Shown one piece after another: positions 28,368-37,644 of a stretch of DNA of 64,000 nt. The notes under the pieces are model-generated. The model did no database searches. It was not told the DNA's origin and saw only the letters and a list, made by a program, of their open reading frames with translations. Position numbers and translations under genes: made by a program. Positions within the stretch are counted from its first letter, which is position 1, and the number at the start of each line of letters is the position of its first letter. The DNA comes from Halosolutus halophilus (GTDB taxonomy: Archaea > Halobacteriota > Halobacteria > Halobacteriales > Natrialbaceae). Where the stretch lies: NCBI RefSeq assembly GCF_022869805.1, contig NZ_CP094974.1, positions 2,108,001 to 2,172,000 on the forward strand, given 5' to 3'.

Positions 28368-29123
28368 ATGAATTATCACGCTATCGCCGACGAACTCGCA
28401 GACTGGTTCCTCGAAACCGCGCTTGACGTCAGTATGGAGGCCGATATGCAGTGCCGTCTTATCGAATCCCTCCGCACCGAACTTCAGGACGCGGACGCAC
28501 TCTACGCCACGTTCCCAGACCCGACTCTTACGACCGATGGAAACTACGCCGTGTACAAGCGACCGTACATCGACCGCATCGCCGAATGCGGCCAGAACGA
28601 TGGCGTATTATCCCGAGTGCATCCGGAGGTCAATCTCTCTGATCCGGACGGCCCGAACGAACAGATTGACGTGGTCGTCTTTGACGACGAACTCTCGCAT
28701 CCTGTATTTTGGAACGGTGGATCAAAACGATACGATGAGCGCGACGTCGCGGCCGCCTTTGAACTGAAGTTTATCACCAATCAGAACGTACTCTCAAACG
28801 ACTTCGACAACTCAACCCTTCGCTCCGCATCTGAGGCTGAGATGCGCCGTGACAGCGCCGTCGAGAAACTACACACGGCGAACCGGAAACTCGAACACGA
28901 TCTCGACCGACTCAACGACCTGCCGACTGACGAAACGTATCTCGTCGTCTTCTCACACTACAACTACCTCTTCCAACCCACTCTCCTCGACAAGGACAGC
29001 GCCACCCTAAAAAAGAACCGGAAGATCGGATGGACCGTCGACACATGGCTCTCCAACGAAGCGGCTGCTGGCTCAACAGAAATTCTCTATGCACATCCTG
29101 GCGGGAAAACGTGGTGGCAGTAG
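28368..29123 (+). CDS. Putative PD-(D/E)XK-type nuclease, orphan
   Basis: The 251-residue protein contains EQIDVVVFDDE (about 108-118) followed by AAFELKFI (about 139-146), which matches the D-x(n)-E-x-K core of restriction-type nucleases. A long helix precedes and an alpha/beta region follows. No methylase or helicase partner is next to it, so a stand-alone restriction system is not supported. Family otherwise unrecognised. About 260 bases without a gene follow before the HEAT gene end. Confidence 0.6.
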   Translation: MNYHAIADELADWFLETALDVSMEADMQCRLIESLRTELQDADALYATFPDPTLTTDGNYAVYKRPYIDRIAECGQNDGVLSRVHPEVNLSDPDGPNEQIDVVVFDDELSHPVFWNGGSKRYDERDVAAAFELKFITNQNVLSNDFDNSTLRSASEAEMRRDSAVEKLHTANRKLEHDLDRLNDLPTDETYLVVFSHYNYLFQPTLLDKDSATLKKNRKIGWTVDTWLSNEAAAGSTEILYAHPGGKTWWQ

Positions 29124-29387
29124 AGTACGTCGCTCGCACTCTTCGCGATGGAGCAGAACCCACATGATGTGATCTCAAACCATCTTGTGTCATTACTTCA
29201 CACTGGATCTACGGTGAACCGCTGATTCTCCTTCTTGCTCGATATTCCAGAACTTGACGTGCATACCGGGAACTGCGCCGATCTCCTTCTGTGGCGTCTT
29301 CAAAGTGAGAGAATAGGAATCATCTTCCGCTGCGGACTTCAGCAGAGCCTCCAGACTCTGAACCTGCGATCTGGTTCGATGTAGCTC

Positions 29388-31100
29388 TCAAGACAGGCGT
29401 GTAATCGCCCAAGCTGCACGCTCGCGGACTGTCTCGTCCAAGTCGTTCGCTTTCAATTCCTGGAGTTCCTCGATCGGAATCGGTACATTCGCGTTCCCGA
29501 TGAGTGAGCACGCGTTTGCTCGAACTTCCGGGCTCGCATCCTCCAGCGCGCTCTCCAGGTGATTCTGTTGGGCCCGAATCGCGCTCGGATCCGCCTCGCC
29601 TGCTCGAAGCAATGCGAGCGACGCATTCACGCGCGCCTGAATGTTGTTGTCCTCAAGCCGAGCAGCAATCGGGTCGGCGTGCTCGATCACAATGTCGGGA
29701 TGTTCTTGCGCGATATCTCCCAGCAACCCGACCGCATTATTCCGAACGCGCTTCGCCTCATCATCCAGCAACGCGACTAACTCGTCTACGATCGGTTCAG
29801 CAGCGTCCGGATAGTTCGACGCGATCTTCCCAAGTGCCGCTAACGCGTTCGTCTGCGTCGTCTCATTTTTGCTCTGCAACGCCTCGATCAGGACACTGAC
29901 CGCTGGAAACACCTCTTCAGGGTACTCCTCTGCAACAGCGGAGAGTGTGTATACTGCGTAGCTCTGCGTCGTTCCAGTATCAGCTGCCACGGCAGTCTCC
30001 AGGGCTGGTACCGCATCAAGAACACTACCCGGATCAGCTTCAGCTAACTCCATTAAACAGGCAGCCGGCTGGTACATCGACTCTTGACTCGTATAACTCG
30101 CCAACTCATATACGTATCCTTTCAGCATTAACGGGTCATCCTTCGTGGAGTCCCAGAGTGCTTGAAACGCCGCCCGATCGAGCGCCGTTGGCTCGTCAGC
30201 CAATAACTCGAACACGGCCTCGATAGCCGTCTCACGTACATCGTCCCGGTGTTGCAGTGTACTCATCGCAAGGCGAAGCGCTTCACGCCGATCCACGCTA
30301 GTTGACTCTGCCACCGCATCAGCCAGCATCGTGCGAATCGTTTCACCGTCCACTGTCTCCGGGTCATCTTCGAGTTGTGATCGAACCGCGGCGAACGCCG
30401 CCCCTACGAACGGGTCAGCGAGTCGTTCGTACGAAACGGGGTGTACTGACTCGATATCTGGCAGTCGAACAGAGAACTTCTCGCCGGTCCCCACGGTCTC
30501 GAACCAAAACACCGGCGGGCCTTTCAACGGCGTCATCGATGGGCGCTCCGGCTCAAAATGCGTGACCAGATGCGTCTTCGTCTCACCGTCCGTCCGATAC
30601 GTGAGTTCGAACACGTACCCGTCGTTTAGGATGTCTCGTACCTCGTCCGCTGACTCGAATCCGCCGTCTGGAATCAGATCGCTCGAGGGCGTCGATAACT
30701 CCATTTCTCCCTCCTGGAGGAGATCGACGAAGTCCCACGCGTGGTAATGGTCCCACCCATCAACGTGGCTCAAGTCGAGATCGTCAACGACTACGTGCCC
30801 ATCTGCTCCGGGAAATAGTTCCGCGAGTATTCGAAGCCGCTCCTCCCGCTCTGGCCACCACTCGTAGTTCCCGAACTCGTCGCGGTCACCTAACGTATCG
30901 ATGTCCCCATCACGCCGCCGAACGGATTCAACTGTCCCCGGAATGTCGGCCTCGTCAACAAGGTCCTGATTCCCGATCGCCCAGACCTCGTGATCGGTCT
31001 CGTGTGCCCAATACTGAACCCACTCAAGCGGCACCGCCTCCCGTCGCGGATGCGGATTCACATCGACCGTCCAGTCCCGATCGAACGCGAGAACGTACAT
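29388..31100 (-). CDS. HAD-like N-terminus fused to HEAT repeats
   Basis: The start at 31100 overlaps the stop of the ADP-ribosylglycohydrolase gene (TGATG). About 570 residues. Residues 1-140 resemble a HAD phosphatase core: DRDWT (Asp7, Asp9) and a VVVDDLDLSHVDGW segment. The usual motif-II Ser/Thr place reads AIGNQ. A middle beta-rich region follows, and residues of about 245-570 are HEAT repeats (ALAALGKIA, NAVGLLGDIA, NASLALLRAG), a protein-binding solenoid. Translational coupling to the ADP-ribosylglycohydrolase suggests they act together, for example on ADP-ribosylated or phosphorylated targets; this is inferred. Confidence 0.8.
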   Translation of the reverse strand: MYVLAFDRDWTVDVNPHPRREAVPLEWVQYWAHETDHEVWAIGNQDLVDEADIPGTVESVRRRDGDIDTLGDRDEFGNYEWWPEREERLRILAELFPGADGHVVVDDLDLSHVDGWDHYHAWDFVDLLQEGEMELSTPSSDLIPDGGFESADEVRDILNDGYVFELTYRTDGETKTHLVTHFEPERPSMTPLKGPPVFWFETVGTGEKFSVRLPDIESVHPVSYERLADPFVGAAFAAVRSQLEDDPETVDGETIRTMLADAVAESTSVDRREALRLAMSTLQHRDDVRETAIEAVFELLADEPTALDRAAFQALWDSTKDDPLMLKGYVYELASYTSQESMYQPAACLMELAEADPGSVLDAVPALETAVAADTGTTQSYAVYTLSAVAEEYPEEVFPAVSVLIEALQSKNETTQTNALAALGKIASNYPDAAEPIVDELVALLDDEAKRVRNNAVGLLGDIAQEHPDIVIEHADPIAARLEDNNIQARVNASLALLRAGEADPSAIRAQQNHLESALEDASPEVRANACSLIGNANVPIPIEELQELKANDLDETVRERAAWAITRLS

Positions 31101-32008
31101 CACACTACCTCCAAGAGATCATCCGCCAGCGATTCGAGTTCGTCCGTCTCGTCAATGGCGGAGAGCCATCGGTCTGGGAGTTGTGACGCACCGAACCGTG
31201 CACCCGCAACTGCTCCGGCAATCGCACCGATCGTATCAGTGTCACCACCACGGTTGACAGCGGTCACGATCGCTTCTCCAGCACTCTCGGAGCCTAAGCC
31301 GTCGTGAAGCGCCGTTTGAAGCGAGTGAACAACGTACCCCGATGTTTCGAGCGAGCTGGGCGAGTTGCCTTGGGCGATCGGTCTGAGCGCGGTCGTAAGT
31401 TCATCTGGTACACCCGCATCGACGTAGTCGAGCGCGTCCTGTAGTGGAGTGTTGACGTCATCGAGGAGGCCAGCCAGCGTGAGGTTGAGAATCGCGCAGC
31501 CATAGGTACACCGCGGATCAGCGTGCGTAATCTGCGAGGATTGCTGGCTCACCTCGACGAGTCGATCCCAGTTAGTCGCATACGAGATGGCAAGCGGCGG
31601 GCATCGCATCACACTCCCGTTCCCAGCGTTCTGGCCTTCCTGACTGTTCTCCCAGACCTGCTGGCCTGCCTCGTCCCACGTCGAGCCGCGTTTGAACTCA
31701 CGCAGCGACCGTGCGGTCATCTGACCGATGTCAAACGGGTCACTATCGTACCACGCGACGAACCGATCAGCAACATCCGCTGGATCGAACCCCTGTTGCT
31801 CGGCGAGACTTCTTGCGATACACAGCGCCTGCTCGGTGTCGTCAGTGATCGTTCCCGCCGGCTGATTCCACGTTCCATACCCGACCATCTCGTCGAGTTT
31901 CCCGTACTCTGCGGCGATCCCCGAAGCCGATGCGAACTCAACCGGTCGTCCAAGCGCATCCCCACACGCAAGCCCCAGTAGAACACCGCGTGTTCGATCT
32001 GAATTCAT
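31100..32008 (-). CDS. ADP-ribosylglycohydrolase family protein
   Basis: The ATG at 32008 gives MNSDRTRGVLLGLACGDALG, the normal opening; a TTG at 32014 is possible. The di-magnesium site is complete: TDDT near 55-58 and RGGDTDT near 253-258. The family removes ADP-ribose from proteins or other acceptors. At 302 residues it is a standard length. It overlaps the HAD-HEAT gene downstream and lies 42 bases after a small gene upstream, so a four-gene leftward operon (32733 to 29388) is likely. Confidence 0.93.
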   Translation of the reverse strand: MNSDRTRGVLLGLACGDALGRPVEFASASGIAAEYGKLDEMVGYGTWNQPAGTITDDTEQALCIARSLAEQQGFDPADVADRFVAWYDSDPFDIGQMTARSLREFKRGSTWDEAGQQVWENSQEGQNAGNGSVMRCPPLAISYATNWDRLVEVSQQSSQITHADPRCTYGCAILNLTLAGLLDDVNTPLQDALDYVDAGVPDELTTALRPIAQGNSPSSLETSGYVVHSLQTALHDGLGSESAGEAIVTAVNRGGDTDTIGAIAGAVAGARFGASQLPDRWLSAIDETDELESLADDLLEVV

Positions 32009-32050
32009 ACGCAACCAACGAATACGTTCAAGAAAAATGTACGGTGACAG

Positions 32051-32320
32051 TCACCCGTCAGGTTTCGCTCCTGTATGGAGATTCTCCCGATACTTACTCC
32101 ACGCCTGATACATCTCCACCCGTTCATCTTCTGTCATCGTCTCGTGTTCCGTGTCATCGTAGAACGGGAGTTCGTCTTTCTCCGGCATATCCATCAGTAC
32201 ACCAAGTGGGTAGAGTTCCTCATAGTAATGTTCCAGAACCCAGTCTTCGCCGTGTTCGGCGACTGTTTGCTGAATATACGGTGCTGCCTCGGGGTAGTCT
32301 TCCTCAAGTGACTCGGTCAT
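32051..32320 (-). CDS. Small acidic protein in the ADP-ribosylglycohydrolase operon
   Basis: The 89-residue protein is helical and very acidic, with aromatic residues (EDWVLEHYYEELYPLG). No family is recognised. Its place between the 32.4 kb gene and the ADP-ribosylglycohydrolase gene with short gaps supports a real co-transcribed gene. Confidence 0.6.
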   Translation of the reverse strand: MTESLEEDYPEAAPYIQQTVAEHGEDWVLEHYYEELYPLGVLMDMPEKDELPFYDDTEHETMTEDERVEMYQAWSKYRENLHTGAKPDG

Positions 32321-32376
32321 TGTTCGGGGTTGGATGTTGCTTGGTGTTCAATGCCGGCTCGTCACAGTAATGACGG

Positions 32377-32733
32377 TCAGGCGTCCGTGAACTCAACGAG
32401 GGAGTGGTTCGGGCTATCTGTGGTCCACTTGCCGATCTGGATGACCTCAAAGGTCTCAATAGGCTCGTCAAGCGCATCGGCGACCTGTTCGCGGGTTTCA
32501 GGTGAGAGACTGTCGACGGGAATCGCAGTGAGGGCGTGCTGAGTGAGTCGGTAACTGGTTGCCAGGCTCGTCGGCGCGATGACGATGACATCTGATCCGT
32601 CGGTGTCTGTGAGTGTCCGTTGGGCATCTCGGTACTGGTGGACAACCGCATCAAGGTCACCAATAGGGAAGAGGACACTTGCATCCCCGTACTCGATACT
32701 CGTCCCCGCAGACGTGAAATGCCCTTTGAGCAT
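32377..32733 (-). CDS. Hypothetical alpha/beta protein heading the ADP-ribosylglycohydrolase operon
   Basis: The ATG at 32733 (MLKGHFTSAG) is preferred because an AT-rich TATA-like run (ATATATTTC) lies just upstream; in-frame ATGs at 32757 and 32760 would place it inside the gene. About 118 residues with alternating strands and helices (ASVLFPIG, DVIVIAPTS). No family recognised. It is divergent from the CBS-HEPN gene, with a shared promoter region of about 120 bases. Confidence 0.6.
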   Translation of the reverse strand: MLKGHFTSAGTSIEYGDASVLFPIGDLDAVVHQYRDAQRTLTDTDGSDVIVIAPTSLATSYRLTQHALTAIPVDSLSPETREQVADALDEPIETFEVIQIGKWTTDSPNHSLVEFTDA

Positions 32734-32854
32734 AACTACAGAGAAATATATTCCCATCATGCATTAGTTTTATGATTAGACTCTCCACCTCATCCATCAC
32801 TTCAACAAATCGCATTCCCATAAGTTGACTATCCCTGCTTCCAATCGATCCAAT

Positions 32855-33691
32855 ATGCCTCGCGATCTCTACAACTGCACAGCAGCAGAACTCGCCACTC
32901 AACCCGTCGAACACCGCCCTCATGACACCCCACCGAGCGATGTTGCAGCTTGGCTAGACGCAAACGGGTACGACGCCGCTCCAGTCTACCAAGATGACGA
33001 CCCCGTCGGCTTCGTCCACAAAGATGACGTCACCACTGACACCGACGGCGACACGCTTGCCGACCACCTCACCCCACTTACTATCGACCACCTGATTAGC
33101 GGCGACGCCGCGTTCACCACTGTCCTCTCCGCACTCATCGAAACCCCCGTCTACTTCCTCGGCGGCCATAATAACGTCGCCGGCATCCTCACCCGCGCCG
33201 ATCTCAACACCGCTCCCGCACGCATCTACCTCTTCGATCGCATCACGTACCTCGAAGAACACCTCCGCGAACTCATCCTCGACAAAGCACCAAACTGGAG
33301 ACAAACACCAGTCACTCCAGACGAACTCAACGATATCGAAGAACGGCATGCAGACGCGCAAGCAGCTAACGTCGCCTTAGAGGAGATTCACTACGCCCAG
33401 TTCTCGACGCTCGAAACCATCGTCACCAGCGTCGAAGCCTGCTGGCAGACCTGCGGTTTCTCAACCAAAGGCGCTGCCGGTACTAGCCTGCACGAGATCA
33501 CTGACCTTCGGAACGACGTAGCGCACGCAAACCTCGTCGTTGAAAACACAGACAGCAACGAGTTCCTCAGCAGTGGCCGCACAACAGAAAACCTCCACAA
33601 CACCCTCGAAACCATCGACGATGTCCTCACGAACCTCCAAAACGCAGGGTACGACCCAGGCGCGTCAGCGACATCGTCACCCCGAGCTTAA
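32855..33691 (+). CDS. CBS-domain protein with C-terminal HEPN-like domain
   Basis: The ATG at 32855 (MPRDLYN) is preferred over the upstream TTG. About 278 residues. Residues of about 25-130 look like a CBS pair (AAPVYQDDDPVGFVHKDD; GILTRADLNT), a module that binds adenine nucleotides. The C-terminal helical part contains RNDVAH (Arg219 to His224), the R-x4-H motif of HEPN ribonucleases. A nucleotide-regulated RNase is plausible. It is divergent from the ADP-ribosylglycohydrolase operon. The HEPN call rests on this motif and the helical context only. Confidence 0.7.
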   Translation: MPRDLYNCTAAELATQPVEHRPHDTPPSDVAAWLDANGYDAAPVYQDDDPVGFVHKDDVTTDTDGDTLADHLTPLTIDHLISGDAAFTTVLSALIETPVYFLGGHNNVAGILTRADLNTAPARIYLFDRITYLEEHLRELILDKAPNWRQTPVTPDELNDIEERHADAQAANVALEEIHYAQFSTLETIVTSVEACWQTCGFSTKGAAGTSLHEITDLRNDVAHANLVVENTDSNEFLSSGRTTENLHNTLETIDDVLTNLQNAGYDPGASATSSPRA

Positions 33692-33711
33692 TCAGCTCCT
33701 CTTAGAAGCAA

Positions 33712-33907
33712 TCCTGAAATTGCCTTCGTGACGTTACCAGCGTATTCGCCTAAACTGAACCCGGTCGAAGAATGCTGGAGATAACTGCGATCGGCTCTCA
33801 GCAGCCAATTTTTCGACTCATTTACCGAACTTACGACAGCGATCGATACCGCTCTTGATCAACTCTCGATTCCAAAAGTGAACAATTGCTTCTAATGACT
33901 CCTATAG
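33712..33907 (+). mobile_element. IS630-type transposase 3' fragment (copy a)
   Basis: The plus strand encodes the transposase end AFVTLPAYSPKLNPVEECWR, an in-frame TAA, then the tail to NNCF. The D-x-x-E region (NPVEECW) is typical of IS630/Tc1 DDE enzymes. An imperfect terminal repeat (33885-33907) matches the ends of the copy at 34.1-35.2 kb. Everything upstream is missing. Confidence 0.8.
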
Positions 33908-35350
33908 CGGCGACCTGTCGCTGGCCTTTCTGGACCAGCAACCGACACGACTCATCGAGATACACGTCGATCTCGTCGACGAAGGATGACATCGATCCCC
34001 GAGGGTGGAGATATCCTATGACTCGTTCGATCGCGTAGTCGCCACGTAGAATGATCGCCGTTCCTCGGCCGTCGTGACGGTCTCGACGTCCTGTACAGGA
34101 GCAGTTATAGTAGTCGCTAGAAATAATTACTCACCTTTGGAAGCGAAAGCTGGTCAAGAGCGGTATCGATCGCTGTCGTAAGTTCGGTAAATGAGTCGAA
34201 GAACCGGTTGCTAAGTGCTGATTGGAGTTGTCTCCAGCACTCTTCGACCAGATTTAGCTCAGGCAAATACGCCGGCAACGTCACGAAAGCGAGGTCGTCA
34301 CGGGCCGCTAGGTCCGTGACTGCTGACGCATGAAAATCCGGCGCTCTATCTAGTACAATGATCAAGTTATCTTCGAACTCTTAGCATAATGTGAGAATGA
34401 AATGTTTGCGTGATCGGCAGTCACATATTCTTCGAATCGAGAAAAAAGCGATCACTGTCTTCGGTGATCGCGCCCAACAGACACGTCCAGTCGCGTTGTC
34501 CAGACAATTCGTCGGACGGCCGCGTGCCGCGTGGTTTTCGCGCGGCACGCGGCTCAACTTGCACGGATTTCTTGGTTTGATCGAGACAAACTACTGTGGC
34601 GTCCATTTCCCGCCGCTTTTTTTGAGTTCCTCGCAGAACGTTTCTTGCTCGTCAGCGTCAGATTCGGTGGCTGTACGGCGAGGTTTTTGATAGCTTAATC
34701 CCGCTTCGTTGAGCAACCGCCGACAACTCGGGATTGAGTACTCGACATCGTACGTCTCGGCAAGATACTGCTGAACGAGCGCCGGCGTCCACGCCGGCGC
34801 GTCAACCCCAACTTCTTCGGGTGACTCGTGGACCGTTTCTTTGAATTCTTTTTGCTGTGTTTCTGAGAGCTTCCGTTTTCTCCCAGATCGATGAGCATCG
34901 GTTACGGCCTGTTCAAGCGACTCGTCGGTGTCAAGTCGCGTGAGCCAGCTATAGATTGTTCGTCGCTGAACGCCGTACCACTCGGATAGTTCAGTCTGTG
35001 TGACGCCGTTTTTGTATGCAATCGCTGCTAACAGTCGTTTTGTCGGCTTCTTTCCGTCCACGTTGTCGAGGGCGTTTTGCAAATCCTCGATAGAGATCTC
35101 GTTGAGGTGATCCACTACATGTAGCAACAATATTCGAGTGAATAATTCTAACGGTTACTATAGTTCGTCATCTGTATAGGACCGATCTTTGAGTTTCACA
35201 CTTCGCAGCCGCCACTGACGACTCAGTTCCGGCTCGCTCTCGGGACCGACGCGCGCGCCGTGAGTTCTGAAGAACGCCCCGTCGCGGCCAAGTGATTTCC
35301 CCTCGTACGTATGCTGGTCGAACACGATATCGTACGTTCCGCCTGGTTCG
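33908..35350 (-). pseudogene. Helicase-like gene remnant split by an IS630 insertion
   Basis: On both sides of the IS630 element the minus strand carries pieces of one gene. Right side (35345 to 35164): a 60-codon frame with YDIVFDQHTYEGKSLGRDG. Left side (34105 to 33910): VQDVETVTTAEERRSFYVATTR, which matches superfamily 1 helicase motif VI, then after a frameshift ERVIGYLHPRGSMSSFVDE, the usual strand after that motif. The C-terminus of a UvrD-type helicase is the best reading. The right-hand piece alone would not identify it. Confidence 0.5.
34106..35163 (-). mobile_element. Decayed IS630-family insertion sequence (copy b)
   Basis: The element is about 1.06 kb with imperfect terminal repeats (TATAGTAGTCGCTAGAA on the left; TATAGTAACCGTTAGAA inverted on the right) and TA at the ends, as expected for IS630. 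The first open part (35130 to 34591) is the helix-turn-helix N-terminus of 179 residues. A run of seven A's (minus strand; 34617-34623) then allows a -1 shift into the DDE frame (MDATVVCLDQTKK). That frame is damaged near 34440 by a single-base loss and by an in-frame TAA before LIIVLDRAPDFHASA. The C-terminal end (34365 to 34117) is intact. The element is therefore probably inactive. Confidence 0.85.
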
Positions 35351-35548
35351 GTTCGCTGCTATATCGATACCCTCAAATCCTACCCGAACGCAGATACGGG
35401 TGTAAGCGTTTTACGATCGTTCGTCCACAATTTTGCGGTCCGAGGCGCAACGATCACGTAACGAAGTACCTGTTTCCACATTGTGGGATGGGGTATGATC
35501 ACGCTGGTAGTCGGACTGGGTATGATTTTCGTGTATTTGCCATCTGTG

Positions 35549-35617
35549 GGCGATCGATACTGCGCTTGATCAACTCTCTGTACCAAATGTGAGTAATTAT
35601 TTCTAGTTTCTACTATA
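35549..35617 (+). mobile_element. IS630-type 3' fragment (copy c)
   Basis: The plus strand ends with DTALDQLSVPNVSNYF and a stop, then a terminal repeat (35595-35617) matching 20 of 23 bases of the inverted left end of copy b. Only about 70 bases survive. The preceding bases 35351-35548 hold no recognisable gene. Confidence 0.7.
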
Positions 35618-35625
35618 GAGTGTTG

Positions 35626-37560
35626 TTATATTTCTGTAACCCGATTGTAATTACCGTCCAGACTTGCAGCGTCTTCCGGAAGTAGCGCGACTAAGAGGTA
35701 GTCATTGTATTCCGAGAGGTATTCAACCAGATTCGCAATGCGTTCAGAGTCGATCGCTTCCAGAGAGTCCAGTGTCATCAGGGGGACGATGTCATAGACC
35801 TCGTGTGCCAGATACCCCGCGAGAGCGAAGATTAGGCCAGTCACCTCGCGCTCGCTCTCACTCAGGTGATCGATGCTATCCTCGTAAGTCGCGTTATTCT
35901 CGGTCTGACGGATCACGTGGAGATCGAACTGACTCTTCGCTACTTTTTTCCTTCCTTCGCGAACTTCCCGTTCAACTCGCTCGATCCAGATTCGATCGAG
36001 GTTCTCGTACTCAAGCAGATTCAACACAGTAGCCATGTGCTCGTTGAACTCGTCGACGGCTTGTTGTTCGATCCGATCGATTTTCGTGCGCAGGTCCGAG
36101 ATTTGCTCGGTGAGGTCCTCTCGATCGGCCTTGAGTTCGTCATCTCTGGAGATCTGGTCCTCGATTTCCACTATTTCTGTCTCGATCCGTTCTAGGTCCC
36201 CTTCGAGTTTTCCGAGGTCATACTCTAACTGGTTCGCTTCCTTATGGAGATCGAGAATTTCTTCGTAGGAATCGTCTTCGAGGTCTTCGACTGCAGTTTC
36301 GATCTCGGCAATTTCGTCCCGCAACGCCTCCTTCTGATCGGAAAGCTCATCGATATTCTCTTCAGTGGATTCGATCTCGTCTTCGATCTCTGCAAGTCGC
36401 TCCTGGACGTTTTCACGACGACGCTGCTGTTGCTCGAGTTCGCGCTGTTTCTCCTTTAACTCGTCCAGTTCGTCTTGAATCTCTTTCGACTCTCGGACCT
36501 TCTGTTGGGAGTATTCCCGAAGGCGATCGACCGTCGCTTCGATCTGATCGATATCGACTTCGGTCCCGCAGGTCCAGCAGGTCGTCGTCTCTTCGGGTAG
36601 GAGTTGGTCCGTAACCGCCTCGTCCGAGCCGAGTACGGCCATAATTTCGTTGTTTGTCTCTTCCATCATTTCTTCGTTGAACTGGATCACACTCCGACAC
36701 TCGCTGATCTCGGAATTGAGTTGCTGGTGCTGTGTCCGGAGGCGATCGATACGGGTGTCCAGTTCTTCGATCTCGCCGACGGGGGCCTCCGGGAGTTTCG
36801 ACAGCTCCTCGTCGAGTTCCTGTTTCTCGCTGCGGAGCGAGCCGAGGCTGTCACGCTCAGTCTCGATATCGAATCGGATATCTTCGAGTTCGGATCGCTT
36901 CTCGCGGAGAGACGAGAGTTTCTCTTCGAGTTCCGCCTTCTCCTCGCGTGTCTGTTTGAGGTCTGCGTCTTTGGAGTCCAGTTCGGCCTCTGTCTCGGCG
37001 AGTTCCGACTCGACCTTGTCGATTCGATCCCGGAGTCTCGTTCGCTCCTCTTCGAGCGACGGGAGCTGTTTTTTTAGCGACTCGATCTCCTCGAGTTCCT
37101 GATCGACGTTCCGCCGCTGTTGGACCAACCGTTCGATTTCTGCTTGAATTTCTTCTGTGTCGACCGGCCGCATTATGATCTCCCGAAGATCATCACTATT
37201 TGCAACGGCTCGGCGAGCCTCATTCGATTCGAGTAAGAATGCGAAGAGATCTGCGAGGGTCGAGTCCTCCAGATATGGGTCACCGCTAGCCGTGATATGG
37301 CCGTTCACTCGATTGAGGGTTCGCGTATATGTTTCACCATCAACAGTCATCTCGACTGTTGCTTCATCGGCGTCTCCTTTGACCGACACATTGTCGCTGC
37401 CGAGTGCCGCAATTATTGCTTGCAGGAGGGACGTTCGATTCGTCGCATTCCGGCCAACGAGGAGAGTCACACCAGGTGAGAACGTTACCGACGTTTTCTC
37501 GATTCCACCGATGTTCTCGACGTTGAGCTGAACCTTCTGCTTTGATTGTTCAACGCTCAT
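35626..37560 (-). CDS. Archaea-specific SMC-related protein with zinc hook
   Basis: This 644-residue protein has an ATPase half at each end and two long coiled coils around a zinc-hook motif CWTC (Cys328, Cys331), like Rad50. The Walker A loop reads GRNATNRTS (36-44), with Arg42 at the usual lysine position; this is typical of the haloarchaeal SMC-related group as I know it. Near the end are LSESEREVTGLIF (signature) and LMTLDSLEAID (Walker B region). It lies 84 bases downstream of an RdfA-like gene on the same strand, a recurrent pair in haloarchaea. A role in cell shape or DNA organisation is inferred. Confidence 0.88.
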   Translation of the reverse strand: MSVEQSKQKVQLNVENIGGIEKTSVTFSPGVTLLVGRNATNRTSLLQAIIAALGSDNVSVKGDADEATVEMTVDGETYTRTLNRVNGHITASGDPYLEDSTLADLFAFLLESNEARRAVANSDDLREIIMRPVDTEEIQAEIERLVQQRRNVDQELEEIESLKKQLPSLEEERTRLRDRIDKVESELAETEAELDSKDADLKQTREEKAELEEKLSSLREKRSELEDIRFDIETERDSLGSLRSEKQELDEELSKLPEAPVGEIEELDTRIDRLRTQHQQLNSEISECRSVIQFNEEMMEETNNEIMAVLGSDEAVTDQLLPEETTTCWTCGTEVDIDQIEATVDRLREYSQQKVRESKEIQDELDELKEKQRELEQQQRRRENVQERLAEIEDEIESTEENIDELSDQKEALRDEIAEIETAVEDLEDDSYEEILDLHKEANQLEYDLGKLEGDLERIETEIVEIEDQISRDDELKADREDLTEQISDLRTKIDRIEQQAVDEFNEHMATVLNLLEYENLDRIWIERVEREVREGRKKVAKSQFDLHVIRQTENNATYEDSIDHLSESEREVTGLIFALAGYLAHEVYDIVPLMTLDSLEAIDSERIANLVEYLSEYNDYLLVALLPEDAASLDGNYNRVTEI

Positions 37561-37644
37561 TCAAATGTGATTCAGCTTCGGAAATATATAAATGCCTTGC
37601 TTGAATCCCCAGAGAGGATATTGACGAGACTTATGACTTAAAGG

